Positions 25,847 to 33,632 are shown, counted from the first letter of the stretch. The stretch is 55,341 nt of DNA from Caproicibacter fermentans (GCF_009746625.1 NZ_VWXL01000110.1:1-55341), one strand, 5' to 3'. The notes: generated by a model from the letters alone, not told the origin. A program made the numbers and translations.

Positions 25847-27598
25847 ATGAGAATATCCTGTGTGAAAGTGAACAACTACAGGAATATTGATGGAATTGAA
25901 GTTACTTTTAATCCTGAGTGTAACTATATCATCGGGGAAAACAACCTTGGCAAAAGCAACTTCTTATCGCTGTTAGCTACGGTTTGCAACGGTAAGGGCT
26001 TTGACGAAAAAGATTTTGCCGACCCAGAAAAGCCAATCGAGGTCGAACTTGACATCAAACTTCTTCCAAATGAGCAAGGCTTTTTTGGCGACAACTTTTC
26101 GCCTGAGGATGCTTCTTTGCTGAAAATACGGTATCATCAAACAGTCAGGGACGCATATCCGACCATTGTTAGTGCAGACTCTAACGAGAGTATTCCTCCC
26201 CGACAATTGCGTAAACTCAACTTTCTCAAATACGAGACTACCTCTGTCCCAAGCAAAGAGTTGCGTCTAGACACTCAAAAAGGTGCCGGGCTATTGATAA
26301 GCACAATAATTGAACGGTTCGATGATGGTGCGGCACATGCTTTTTTGGACACTACACAGGTAGACAGACTAATGGAGTTCATTAACGGATACCTTGAGAA
26401 AATCCGAAGTTTTCGAGACTACTCAATAAAAGCGACTGTGTCTCCAGATTCCACTGAAATGCTGACCAGACTTTTTTACTTATCGGACGGAACCAGAAAA
26501 ATTGAATCCACCGGAAGCGGTGTTCAGTATATTGCAATGGCATCCATGAATATTCTGTGCCAGATAATGGAGTTGTATAAGAGTAAATCTGTTTTGTTTG
26601 AAGATCTCTTGTATACCGATTCTGACGGGAAGAAACTGCTACCGCTTATCTTATCGATTGACGAACCAGAAGTTCATCTTCATCCATATCTTCAGCGGTC
26701 GCTGATCGGCTACTACAAGCGAATCCTTTGTAACAAAGACGCAGAGTTTGTGGATCTTTTAAAAATGCTGTTTAATGTGGATGGAATTAGTGGTCAATTA
26801 ATAATCGTTACACATTCAACAGACGCTCTGATTGGGGATTACCGTAACCTTATTCGATTCTATAAAAATCAAGATAAAACAGCAGTTATTAGCGGCTATG
26901 CACTCCGCCCAATTGCAGGAACTAACAACGATGGGCGAATTAAAGCTGAAACTGAAAAACATCTCATTATGCACTTCCCTGAGATTAAAGAAGCATTCTA
27001 TGCTAAGTGTGCGCTCTTGATTGAAGGTGAGACGGAATACGGCTGCATTCACAAATTTGCTGAAAAGTTAGGCATTTCGCTGGATGATTACGGAATCTGT
27101 GTCATTAATGCAAGGGGTCAAAACTCAATAAAGCCTCTACGCCAGTTGTTTACATTTTTTGCAATTCCAAGTGTGGCTATTTACGACGGTGATGTTAAGG
27201 ACGGCCACGCTGCTGCTCCTGATGAGTTTTTTACAACAGAACTGTGCTTTGAGATAGAGATAGTAAAAACACTTTTTGCTGCCGGTAAAACCGAGCTGGT
27301 TAGAAAAATCGCGCTTGATATGGATAGCAACGCATGTTCCGTTTCTTTAGACACAGATTTTGTCCGGAATCACTTCAGGAAAATGGGCATTGATATAACA
27401 GGTTATACTCCCAAAAAGCTGAGCGATGTAAGCGATGATGATGAAGAGGATTTTTGCCGAATGTTCTCAGCATGGTTTATGGCAAAGAAAGGAGTTCTTC
27501 TTGGCAGGATCATCGGCGATGCAACTCCCGCGGAAAACATCCCTGCCTGCTACAGCAACGCGATACAGAAAGCACAGGAGGTAGCTGCAAATGTCTGA
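25847..27598 (+). CDS. gajA: GajA-like OLD-family ATPase/nuclease (Gabija-type defence)
   Basis: This 583-residue protein has an N-terminal ABC-type ATPase domain and a C-terminal Toprim nuclease domain. Walker A (GENNLGKSN) is at residues 30-38, a signature-like region (STGSGVQYIAMAS) near 220 and Walker B (LSIDEPEVHLHP) near 272. The Toprim motifs are LLIEGETEYG near 391 and IYDGDVKDG near 445. Length and layout match Gabija GajA, which nicks phage DNA when nucleotide levels fall. ATG 25847 follows GAGGAGG; the longer frame upstream has no such signal. The 134-base gap before it contains an ATTAAG/CTTAAT inverted repeat at 25779-25796. It overlaps the next gene by eight bases. A stand-alone OLD nuclease is the alternative, made less likely by the helicase partner. 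Confidence 0.85.
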   Translation: MRISCVKVNNYRNIDGIEVTFNPECNYIIGENNLGKSNFLSLLATVCNGKGFDEKDFADPEKPIEVELDIKLLPNEQGFFGDNFSPEDASLLKIRYHQTVRDAYPTIVSADSNESIPPRQLRKLNFLKYETTSVPSKELRLDTQKGAGLLISTIIERFDDGAAHAFLDTTQVDRLMEFINGYLEKIRSFRDYSIKATVSPDSTEMLTRLFYLSDGTRKIESTGSGVQYIAMASMNILCQIMELYKSKSVLFEDLLYTDSDGKKLLPLILSIDEPEVHLHPYLQRSLIGYYKRILCNKDAEFVDLLKMLFNVDGISGQLIIVTHSTDALIGDYRNLIRFYKNQDKTAVISGYALRPIAGTNNDGRIKAETEKHLIMHFPEIKEAFYAKCALLIEGETEYGCIHKFAEKLGISLDDYGICVINARGQNSIKPLRQLFTFFAIPSVAIYDGDVKDGHAAAPDEFFTTELCFEIEIVKTLFAAGKTELVRKIALDMDSNACSVSLDTDFVRNHFRKMGIDITGYTPKKLSDVSDDDEEDFCRMFSAWFMAKKGVLLGRIIGDATPAENIPACYSNAIQKAQEVAANV

Positions 27599-29414
27599 TG
27601 CTAATCTTGTGGAAATCAAAGAAAAAATAACTGCCCAACACGGAGGTGACGAACGGCAACTCGATGTAATCTTCTCGGATAGTCCGCGCCTAATAGTTGA
27701 AGCGCCTGCTGGATATGGGAAGACGACTACGATGATAAGTCGGATTGCCTACTTGTTTGCGTCTGGCCAAATTCCAAATCCAAAGCGAATTCTCGGTCTT
27801 ACTTTTAGTGTCAATGCTGCTCTGAAAGTTAAACGAGAAGTTGCAGGAAAACTGCCCTCATTACTTGGCTTGCAAAATAGTCCCGTGTCAATCGGAGAAA
27901 AGGTTACAATCACAAATTATCATGGTTTCTGTAAGGGCATACTGAAAAAATACGGATATCTTATTGCGGATGCTTTACGTAAGGATGTTAATCTTTTTCG
28001 AGCAGTCGGCGATAGCGATATTGAAAATCAGACGAACCTTAAAACCACACTTACTCCTGCAGAGCTTCAGAGTCTCAAAGCTGTAGAAACTGACGTGAAA
28101 GAGGCTCGTGTTCCTGATGCTCAGACGATCCACGCATATAATGACATTGTTATTAAGAAGCTGCTTCCACTTGACTACATCACGCACAATGCCATCATTT
28201 TATTTGTGCTCGAGATTTTTACAAATTACACGGAGGTTAAAAAGTTTTATCAGAGCTACTACCCGCTTATTGTTGTAGATGAATTTCAGGACACAAACTG
28301 TATAGCATGGAAACTGCTTGAATCGGTTATTTCTGAACAGACGCAATTACTCTTTCTTGGTGATTCATTGCAGCGGATATATGGGTTCATAGGTGCACTT
28401 CCAGACATTATGTCAAAAGTCGTTGACGAATATGGAATGACAAAAGTTGAACTTTCAAAAAACTATCGCTTCCAAAATAATCCTGATATGCTAAAGTTAG
28501 ATAAAAACATCCGGGCCAATGCAGCATCTTGCTTTACACCAACTATTGCAGCTGATGATGTAGCAAAACTTCCTGCATTTTGGGGTACAACTCAACAAGA
28601 TGAAGCAGAGCAGGTCGTTGCCAAAGTCCAAGATCTATTGGCAGAAGAGAATGTAAAAATCGCAATTCTATTCCGAAATCGAAGTAAAAATGCAGAAATC
28701 GTAGAAGCTGAACTTGCGAGGAATGGCATTCAATACTTCTATGGAATGTTTACTGACGAAGATTCGGATTATGTTGAGTTCCATAACAAATGCCAAGAAA
28801 TGTTTATCAGGCGATTTGGTAAGTCAAAGGCCATAAATAAAAAGGCTTTGGCGGCGTTCTCCGATAGTGTAAGGACAGCATATGCAGCATCAACAGGTAA
28901 GACAGTAGATTCTCTGCTGAAGTTGCTTGATGCCCTTGTGGAGAAAGTTTCCATCGATTATGCAGACCTTGTTCCTGAAGATAAGTATACCCTGTTACTG
29001 GACATTTTTGAAAACCGTCAGCTAAAACAAGCAATGGAATATGTCGACTCACGAGTGATTCTCTCCACCGTTCATGGTGCGAAAGGTCTGGAGTGGGATT
29101 ATGTAATCGTTTGTGATGTTGAGCAATGGGCGTTTACATTTATTTGCAGGGACTGCCCCAGTAAATCGACTCAAGGCAGTGCTCGTTGTCGACTACCGCA
29201 AAATATCCCAACCCAGATGGTTGAACCGCTGCTGGATGATCTATGCGTGTTCTATGTAGCACTAACAAGAGCAAAAAAGCAAGTATTCATTTCTGCCAGC
29301 GGAGAACGCTATAATGCCCGTGGTCGGCAATTTACTGGAGGAAAGATTTGTTGCTTTGCTTTAGTTAATGGTGTAAGGCTAATTAACGCAGCGCCCAATA
29401 AAAGCGGTGATTGA
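27591..29414 (+). CDS. gajB: GajB-like UvrD/Rep family helicase (Gabija-type defence)
   Basis: This 607-residue superfamily 1A helicase partners the GajA-like nuclease. Motif I (APAGYGKTT) is at residues 38-46, motif II (VVDEFQDTN) near 228, motif V (STVHGAKGLEW) near 491 and motif VI (YVALTRAKK) near 555. It is longer than the roughly 500-residue GajB of Bacillus; a four-cysteine segment (FICRDCPSKS... SARC) before motif VI is part of the difference. The start overlaps the GajA-like gene by eight bases, so the two are translationally coupled, as in known Gabija operons. In Gabija this subunit senses DNA ends or unwound DNA and activates the nuclease. The AT-rich codon use is unlike the ICE core. 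Confidence 0.85.
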   Translation: MSDANLVEIKEKITAQHGGDERQLDVIFSDSPRLIVEAPAGYGKTTTMISRIAYLFASGQIPNPKRILGLTFSVNAALKVKREVAGKLPSLLGLQNSPVSIGEKVTITNYHGFCKGILKKYGYLIADALRKDVNLFRAVGDSDIENQTNLKTTLTPAELQSLKAVETDVKEARVPDAQTIHAYNDIVIKKLLPLDYITHNAIILFVLEIFTNYTEVKKFYQSYYPLIVVDEFQDTNCIAWKLLESVISEQTQLLFLGDSLQRIYGFIGALPDIMSKVVDEYGMTKVELSKNYRFQNNPDMLKLDKNIRANAASCFTPTIAADDVAKLPAFWGTTQQDEAEQVVAKVQDLLAEENVKIAILFRNRSKNAEIVEAELARNGIQYFYGMFTDEDSDYVEFHNKCQEMFIRRFGKSKAINKKALAAFSDSVRTAYAASTGKTVDSLLKLLDALVEKVSIDYADLVPEDKYTLLLDIFENRQLKQAMEYVDSRVILSTVHGAKGLEWDYVIVCDVEQWAFTFICRDCPSKSTQGSARCRLPQNIPTQMVEPLLDDLCVFYVALTRAKKQVFISASGERYNARGRQFTGGKICCFALVNGVRLINAAPNKSGD

Positions 29415-29545
29415 AGTTCTTTCTTACTCTTTGTTTCATTTATAGATGTAGCAAAACGGTTGCGATTCTGCTCTCGCTGCTCCCTCAGTTAATTTGGGCA
29501 ATCCGAGCGATAGTAGATTCTGTGCGTTCATTATCCGTATAAAAT

Positions 29546-29576
29546 AAGGACACCTCACATTATGCGGAGTGTCCTT
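29546..29576. repeat. Hairpin repeat, copy B (after the defence island)
   Basis: AAGGACACCTCAC and GCGGAGTGTCCTT match copy A at 24515-24545, with changes in loop and stem that mostly keep the fold. The flanking bases (AAAATA before, TTCAGTTGTGA after) also match. It lies 130 bases after the gajB stop and about 250 bases before the tRNA-derived ICE boundary. A short third partial match (GTGTCCTTAC) is at 29713-29722. The rest of 29415-29825 holds no ORF I can support. Confidence 0.65.
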
Positions 29577-29825
29577 ACTGAGTCAAATATTCAGTTGTGA
29601 TCTTGCCTCAAATCCAGCGTCAAGCTCACCAGCTCATGCGAACGCAGAGCGTTCCCCGACTGCTAACGCTAATAACCGTGCTAAGAGCGCAGGTTTTTTG
29701 AAGTAATACGGGGTGTCCTTACGAGAAATTCCAGGATACTCGGATTGTTCAATTCCCTTGATTTTACGGTACTTTTTAGCATGACATGACATTGTGATGC
29801 ACCCTGGGATATTGAATTTTCCAAA

Positions 29826-29870
29826 CTCCTAAGCGGAAGGCCAGGCGTTCAAATCGCCTCGGGGACGCCA
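29826..29870 (+). other. Right ICE attachment site: 3' half of tRNA-Arg(CCU)
   Basis: The 45 bases from CTCCTAAGCGGA to the final CCA read as the 3' half of a tRNA. There is an anticodon loop CTCCTAA (anticodon CCU), the 3' anticodon strand GCGGA, a variable loop AGGCC, a T arm with stem AGGCG/CGCCT around TTCAAAT, an acceptor strand CGGGGAC, then G and CCA. The bases before it (TTTTCCAAA) do not pair as a 5' anticodon strand, so this is not a complete gene. Tyrosine-integrase elements that enter tRNA genes leave exactly such a 3' duplicate at one end, so I place the ICE/chromosome junction here. The restored full tRNA should be left of the window. Confidence 0.8.
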
Positions 29871-29871
29871 C

Positions 29872-29901
29872 AGCGCCGTATTTTTACGGCGCTCATTTTT
29901 T
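29872..29901 (+). terminator. Terminator of the host tRNA gene
   Basis: AGCGCCGTA and TACGGCGCT form a perfect 9-bp stem with a TTTT loop, followed by CATTTTTT. It begins two bases after the tRNA CCA end and marks the first native chromosomal sequence right of the ICE. Confidence 0.85.
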
Positions 29902-30084
29902 GTAATGCGAAAACTCGCGGCTGTGCGGGGAGTATTGGTCCCCTTCCGCACCCAAATGCTTTTGATTTCGTTTTGTCCTGTGTGCGGGAGGGGCAGGGGG
30001 AGAGAATCGCCGTTGCAAGTCTAAGAAACCCCTGAGCGGCCTTGAGACGCAGCCGGTAAAACAGGGCTTTGCCCGTATAGAAAG
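29902..30084. other. Gene-free GC-rich stretch between tRNA remnant and TIGR04076 gene
   Basis: No ORF or RNA family was recognised here. Two foldable parts are visible: GTGCGG with CCGCAC around 29922-29955, and a segment near 30030-30055 where CGGC and GCCG could pair. It could be an uncharacterised transcript or simply decayed sequence. Confidence 0.3.
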
Positions 30085-30107
30085 ACCCCCCGGCTGTGCC
30101 GGGGGGT
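30085..30107 (+). terminator. Strong GC hairpin, terminator-like
   Basis: ACCCCCCGGC and GCCGGGGGGT form a perfect 10-bp stem with a three-base loop. T-rich sequence (CTTTTTCTCG) starts nine bases later, so classical termination is uncertain. The next promoter begins six bases downstream. Confidence 0.55.
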
Positions 30108-30112
30108 TACTA

Positions 30113-30141
30113 TTGCTTTTTCTCGCTTTGTGTGCTACACT
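30113..30141 (+). promoter_or_regulatory. Promoter of the TIGR04076 gene
   Basis: TTGCTT and TACACT are 17 bases apart, and the -10 is extended (TGC before TACACT). The element ends 27 bases before ATG 30169. Confidence 0.6.
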
Positions 30142-30168
30142 GGTCTAAAAATTTGCTTGAGGTGTGCA

Positions 30169-30417
30169 ATGGCAAAGGTAAAGCTTACAATTACGGAGTC
30201 AAACTGCCGGTGCGGCATTCATCGGGCGGGCGAGACCTTCCTGGTGCAGGACCTTTGCCCGCCGATTTGCCATGAGCTGTGGAATAATATATATCCGTCC
30301 GTTTACGCGCTGCTGAACGGGGCGGAGCTGGAAATCGGCGAGAACAGACAGAAATGTTTCGACGCAAAATGTCCGGACGGCGGAAGAGTGTGCGTTCACG
30401 GAGAAGTTTGCGCCTGA
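30169..30417 (+). CDS. TIGR04076 family small cysteine protein
   Basis: This 82-residue protein starts MAKVKLTITESNCRCGIHRAGETF at ATG 30169; the longer frame upstream overlaps the promoter. The pattern CRCG at the N-terminus, DLCPPICHELWNNIYP in the middle and CFDAKCPDGGRVCVHGE at the end is that of the TIGR04076 family in Firmicutes. The seven conserved cysteines suggest metal or redox chemistry. No partner gene is nearby and the function is not known to me. It is followed by a bidirectional terminator at 30513-30563. Confidence 0.8.
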   Translation: MAKVKLTITESNCRCGIHRAGETFLVQDLCPPICHELWNNIYPSVYALLNGAELEIGENRQKCFDAKCPDGGRVCVHGEVCA

Positions 30418-30512
30418 AACATGAATCCATGGGGATGAAAAAATACAGGCTAAGGAGCTGTTGCAAAATGAATTTGCGATGGCAACTGTACAAACCAATA
30501 GCCCTGAAAGCG

Positions 30513-30563
30513 AGAAAATGCGCCTTGAGACGGCTTTAGAAGCCCAGTCAAAGCGCATTTTTT
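30513..30563. terminator. Bidirectional terminator between TIGR04076 gene and small minus-strand ORF
   Basis: AAATGCGC and GCGCATTT close a longer structure whose inner part pairs GAC with GTC and GGCTT with AAGCC around TAG. T runs follow on the plus strand (ATTTTTTG), and on the minus strand the stem itself ends in TTTTC. It can end transcripts from both sides. Confidence 0.65.
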
Positions 30564-30631
30564 GTGCATTTTTACGACGAGGCCATTTTGCAAGCCTCTT
30601 TCTGTTCGATTATGATTCGGCAAGGGCTTTG

Positions 30632-30805
30632 TTACGATTTACTCCATTTCCAATTCATGTACTGCCGCACGACATCCGTTACGGCGACCTGCTTTTTAAC
30701 GGCGACCTCCTCAAATATTCTCCGAACGACGGGAAGACCGCTTCCGAACGGGTCCTGAACTGTCAAAATACGCCTGTCCATTCTTTTCATTTCCTCGACT
30801 GTCAA
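30632..30805 (-). CDS. Small 57-residue protein of unknown function
   Basis: From TTG 30805 the minus strand encodes a 57-residue protein starting MTVEEMKRMDRRILTVQDPF and ending YMNWKWSKS. A good ribosome binding site (GGGAGG, about nine bases before the TTG) and a promoter (GCGACA, 17 bases, TATAAT at 30839-30844) precede it. A downstream in-frame ATG at 30790 has no site of its own. The protein is basic and mostly helical, with no motif I recognise. Plus-strand frames across this region look random and lack start signals, so this is the most credible gene in the 600-base gap. Confidence 0.5.
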   Translation of the reverse strand: MTVEEMKRMDRRILTVQDPFGSGLPVVRRIFEEVAVKKQVAVTDVVRQYMNWKWSKS

Positions 30806-30838
30806 AACTGGAACCTCCCTACTTTAGCAGATGACTCT

Positions 30839-30867
30839 ATTATACCGCGATCATGTGCATTTGTCGC
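30839..30867 (-). promoter_or_regulatory. Promoter of the small 57-residue ORF
   Basis: On the minus strand GCGACA and TATAAT are 17 bases apart, 34 bases upstream of TTG 30805. The -10 is a perfect consensus; the -35 keeps the GACA part. Confidence 0.55.
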
Positions 30868-30953
30868 AATATCGCAATGAAATGATTCTCCGGAAAGTAT
30901 TATGAGAGTTTGGGAAAAGATGCGGTGCCGGTAGTGATATTAACGACGCTTTG

Positions 30954-30962
30954 TGATATAAT
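30954..30962 (+). promoter_or_regulatory. Extended -10 promoter of the CPBP protease gene
   Basis: TGATATAAT is an extended -10 element 48 bases before ATG 31011. No clear -35 is seen. AT-rich sequence and a GGGAG ribosome binding site follow. Confidence 0.5.
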
Positions 30963-31010
30963 GAAAAATCAGATGCAGACATTTAAATTCTTTTCTTTGG
31001 GAGATTTTCT

Positions 31011-32033
31011 ATGAGATACGATTCACCGTACGGTCCTTTCGGACCATATGGAGACCCGCGTTATTATATGGCCGTGCAGGAAGAAAAAAAGCAGATCCGC
31101 CGCGAGTCCAACCGCCTTGGCTGGACCGCGTTTTCCGGCATCTTTCTGCTGGCTGTAATCCCGCTAATCGGCGTGCTGTATTTTCGCATGCTGCAGCCGT
31201 ACCAGCCCGGGATACAGGAATTCGGCGGAGTAAACCCGGTGATGTTTTATCTGATCAACGCGCTGGGCTACGTGCTGGGGCTGTCCGCCCCCGTGATGAT
31301 CTATTTTGCGCTGCGCCGGATTCCTCTTTCAGCGGGAATCCCGTTTGAAAAGGCGGGAGTCCTCAAGACCCTTGCCTGTGTGCTCCTGGGCAGCGCCGGC
31401 TGCCTTTTGGCAAATTTTCCCGCCAGCATAATCGTCAATCTGGAACAGGCCTTCGGGTTCAGCGGGAATATTCCGGACATGCCGCTGAACGACAACCCCG
31501 CCGTACTGGCCCTGTATGTTCTGAGCGTTGTGGTGATCCCCCCGATTGTGGAGGAAATGATGTTCCGCGGCATGATTCTTCAGGGATTGCGCCGTTTCGG
31601 GAACGGGTTCGCGGTTTTTGCTTCCGCGGCGCTGTTCGGCCTGTACCACGGCAACCTGGCACAGTCTGTTTTTGCGTTTCTTTGCGGTCTGGTTCTGGGC
31701 TTTGTCGTCATTCGGACCAATTCGCTCCTTCCGTCCATCCTCATTCACGCGCTCAACAATCTGGCGGCGGTCGTCCTTGAATTTGTCGAACGGTACCGGG
31801 GAACCGGGGCCGCGGTGACGGTCGGCAATTACAGGGCGGGCGCCCTGCTTGTGCTTGGGCTGCTGTCCCTGATTTATCTGTTAATTCGGGACAGAAACTT
31901 TTTCCGCACGGGAGCTTCCGTCTCTCCGCTCCGTTTTTCCCAGAAGATCGGCGCTCTGTTTTCAAATCCGGGCGTGATCATGCTGACGATTTACGCGGCG
32001 GCCGCTTCCGTCTATGTGTTAACGGGGACTTGA
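31011..32033 (+). CDS. CPBP family intramembrane metalloprotease
   Basis: This 340-residue polytopic membrane protein is of the CAAX protease/bacteriocin-processing (CPBP, Abi) family. A cytoplasmic N-terminus rich in Tyr/Pro/Gly (MRYDSPYGPFGPYGDPRYY) precedes about eight membrane helices. The catalytic motifs are EEMMFRG near residue 180, FGLYHGN near 210 and HALNN near 245, giving the two glutamates and two histidines expected in the membrane. Such proteases cleave prenylated or small peptides; the substrate here is unknown. The stop is three bases before tadA, so both are probably co-transcribed. Confidence 0.88.
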   Translation: MRYDSPYGPFGPYGDPRYYMAVQEEKKQIRRESNRLGWTAFSGIFLLAVIPLIGVLYFRMLQPYQPGIQEFGGVNPVMFYLINALGYVLGLSAPVMIYFALRRIPLSAGIPFEKAGVLKTLACVLLGSAGCLLANFPASIIVNLEQAFGFSGNIPDMPLNDNPAVLALYVLSVVVIPPIVEEMMFRGMILQGLRRFGNGFAVFASAALFGLYHGNLAQSVFAFLCGLVLGFVVIRTNSLLPSILIHALNNLAAVVLEFVERYRGTGAAVTVGNYRAGALLVLGLLSLIYLLIRDRNFFRTGASVSPLRFSQKIGALFSNPGVIMLTIYAAAASVYVLTGT

Positions 32034-32036
32034 GCC

Positions 32037-32486
32037 ATGAGGACCGATGAGGATTTTATGCGCGAGGCCATCCGTTTGGCGCGGGAGGCCGGAGCAGAGG
32101 GAGAGGTTCCGGTCGGGGCAGTCGTGGCGCGCGGCGGCGAGGTGATCGCCCGCGGCAGGAACCGGAGGGAAAACGGCAAAAACGCCCTTTGCCACGCCGA
32201 GATGGAAGCGATCGACGGAGCCTGCCGGGCGCTGGGCGGATGGCGGCTGTGGCAGTGCGAGCTGTTCGTCACGCTGGAACCGTGCCCCATGTGCGCCGGG
32301 GCGATCATCAATTCCCGTCTTCGCCGCGTCGTGTTCGGCGCGCGCGACCCCAAGGCGGGTTCCTGCGGGTCTGTGGTCAACCTGTTCGAGCTGCCGTATA
32401 ACCACAAGCCGGAGCTGACGGAGGGTGTTCTCAGGGAGGAATGCTCCGCTCTTCTTAGTGATTTTTTTCGGCGGCTTAGAAAATAG
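32037..32486 (+). CDS. tadA: tRNA-specific adenosine deaminase
   Basis: This 149-residue zinc deaminase converts adenosine 34 of tRNA-Arg(ACG) to inosine. The zinc and catalytic residues are H53-A-E55 and the PCPMCAG motif near residues 82-88. VPVGAVVARGG at the N-terminus, SRLRRVVFGARDPKAGSCGS and NLFELPYNHKPE are typical for TadA. The length is normal. ATG 32037 lies three bases after the CPBP stop, so translation is coupled or re-initiated. It is an essential housekeeping gene, which confirms that this part is native chromosome. Confidence 0.95.
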   Translation: MRTDEDFMREAIRLAREAGAEGEVPVGAVVARGGEVIARGRNRRENGKNALCHAEMEAIDGACRALGGWRLWQCELFVTLEPCPMCAGAIINSRLRRVVFGARDPKAGSCGSVVNLFELPYNHKPELTEGVLREECSALLSDFFRRLRK

Positions 32487-32521
32487 ATCCGGGCAAATTG
32501 GATGGGAAAGGAATCTGTTCC

Positions 32522-33058
32522 ATGACTGAGCTGGTTGATTTATTTTTCACCTTTTCCAGAATCGGCGTGCTGACCTTCGGCGGGGGGTACGCCATGCTTC
32601 CGATTCTGCAGAGGGAGATTGTTGAAGACAAAAAGTGGGCCGAGGACAGCGAATTGGCGGATTACTTTGCAATCGGGCAGTGTACGCCCGGAATTATCGC
32701 GGTTAACACGGCGACGTTTATCGGATGCAAGCGAAAAGGAGTCGCGGGCGGCATTGTCGCGACGCTGGGGCTGGTGTTTCCCGCTCTGATCATCATCACG
32801 GTCATTGCGGCGTTCCTTCGCAATTTTGCCGACCTTCAGCCGGTCAAAGACGCTTTTGCGGCCGTGCGCGTCTGCGTCTGCGTTTTGATTCTCAACGCCG
32901 TGATCAAACTGGGCAAAAGCTCCGTGAAGGATACGGTCACGCTGATCATCTTTCTCTGCGTTTTTCTGCTCTCCTTTTTCACGAATTACTCCCCGATTCT
33001 CTGGGTTGTGCTTGCCGCCGCGGCCGGAATCCTTGTGAAAGGCGGGCGCCGCGCATGA
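32522..33058 (+). CDS. Chromate transporter-type half protein, first subunit
   Basis: This 178-residue membrane protein of the ChrA (CHR) family is a short, one-domain form. It starts MTELVDLFFTFSRIGVLTFGGGYAMLPILQ at ATG 32522, preceded by AAAGGAAT. The conserved FGGGYAMLPILQREIVE and IGQCTPGIIAVNTATFIG motifs are present, followed by about five membrane helices. Short CHR proteins work as pairs: the second half follows with a four-base overlap. Some members expel chromate, but many Clostridial pairs have unproven substrates. Confidence 0.85.
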   Translation: MTELVDLFFTFSRIGVLTFGGGYAMLPILQREIVEDKKWAEDSELADYFAIGQCTPGIIAVNTATFIGCKRKGVAGGIVATLGLVFPALIIITVIAAFLRNFADLQPVKDAFAAVRVCVCVLILNAVIKLGKSSVKDTVTLIIFLCVFLLSFFTNYSPILWVVLAAAAGILVKGGRRA

Positions 33059-33624
33059 TTTATCTGAAACTGTTTTACGAGTTTGCGAAGATCGGTCTTT
33101 TCTCCGTCGGCGGCGGTCTCGCGACCCTGCCGTTCTTAACGGATCTTGGGAACAGCACGGGCTGGTTTACTCCGGCGGACCTTGCGAACATGCTCGCGAT
33201 TTCGGAATCGACGCCCGGGGCGATCGGCGTCAACATGGCGACCTATGTCGGCTTTCACGTGGCTTCTTTGCCCGGCGCGGCGGTTGCGACGCTGGGGCTG
33301 GTAACCCCTTCCATCGCGGTGATCCTGGTCATCGCCCATATGCTGAAGCGGTTCCAGCAGAACCGTTATGTGCAGAACGCGTTTTACGCTTTGCGCCCGG
33401 CTTCGACCGGGTTGATCGCCGCGGCGGGGATGGGCGTTGTAAGCATCTCGATTCTGACGCTGAGCGATTATTCGCAGACGGGGAATCTGCTGAATCTGGT
33501 AAACTGGAAAGCACTTGTGCTCGCGGTCGCTCTGTTTTTCGCCATGAAAAAAATCAAATGGCATCCCGCGGCGTTTATCGCGATTTCCGCCGTGATCGGG
33601 ATTGTGTTCCATTTCGGAAGCTGA
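33055..33624 (+). CDS. Chromate transporter-type half protein, second subunit
   Basis: This 189-residue CHR-family membrane protein starts at ATG 33055 (MIYLKLFYEFAKIGLFSVGGGLATLPFL), overlapping the first half by ATGA. It shows the same repeat of motifs (FSVGGGLATLPFLTDL; AISESTPGAIGVNMATYVGF), so the pair corresponds to the two halves of full-length ChrA. A longer frame opening inside the first gene is not used: its extra N-terminus is only the other-frame reading of that gene. A strong terminator follows 10 bases after the stop. Confidence 0.85.
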   Translation: MIYLKLFYEFAKIGLFSVGGGLATLPFLTDLGNSTGWFTPADLANMLAISESTPGAIGVNMATYVGFHVASLPGAAVATLGLVTPSIAVILVIAHMLKRFQQNRYVQNAFYALRPASTGLIAAAGMGVVSISILTLSDYSQTGNLLNLVNWKALVLAVALFFAMKKIKWHPAAFIAISAVIGIVFHFGS

Positions 33625-33632
33625 GCCGTCCG

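Noticed and set aside
24515-29576. Fic-Gabija island as a composite transposon with the hairpins as IS ends
   Set aside because: No transposase gene lies between or beside the copies and no target-site duplication is visible; recombination or accretion fits better.
29826-29870. A complete tRNA-Arg gene
   Set aside because: The 5' anticodon strand, D arm and 5' acceptor strand are absent upstream; only the 3' half is present.
30461-30880. Plus-strand 139-residue ORF
   Set aside because: It crosses a strong terminator and lacks a start signal; the minus-strand 57-residue frame in the same DNA has promoter and ribosome binding site.
32725-33054. N-terminal extension of the second ChrA-type gene to 32725
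   Set aside because: The extra 110 residues are the other-frame reading of the first ChrA-type gene, with no homology. ATG 33055 with the ATGA overlap gives the normal family start.
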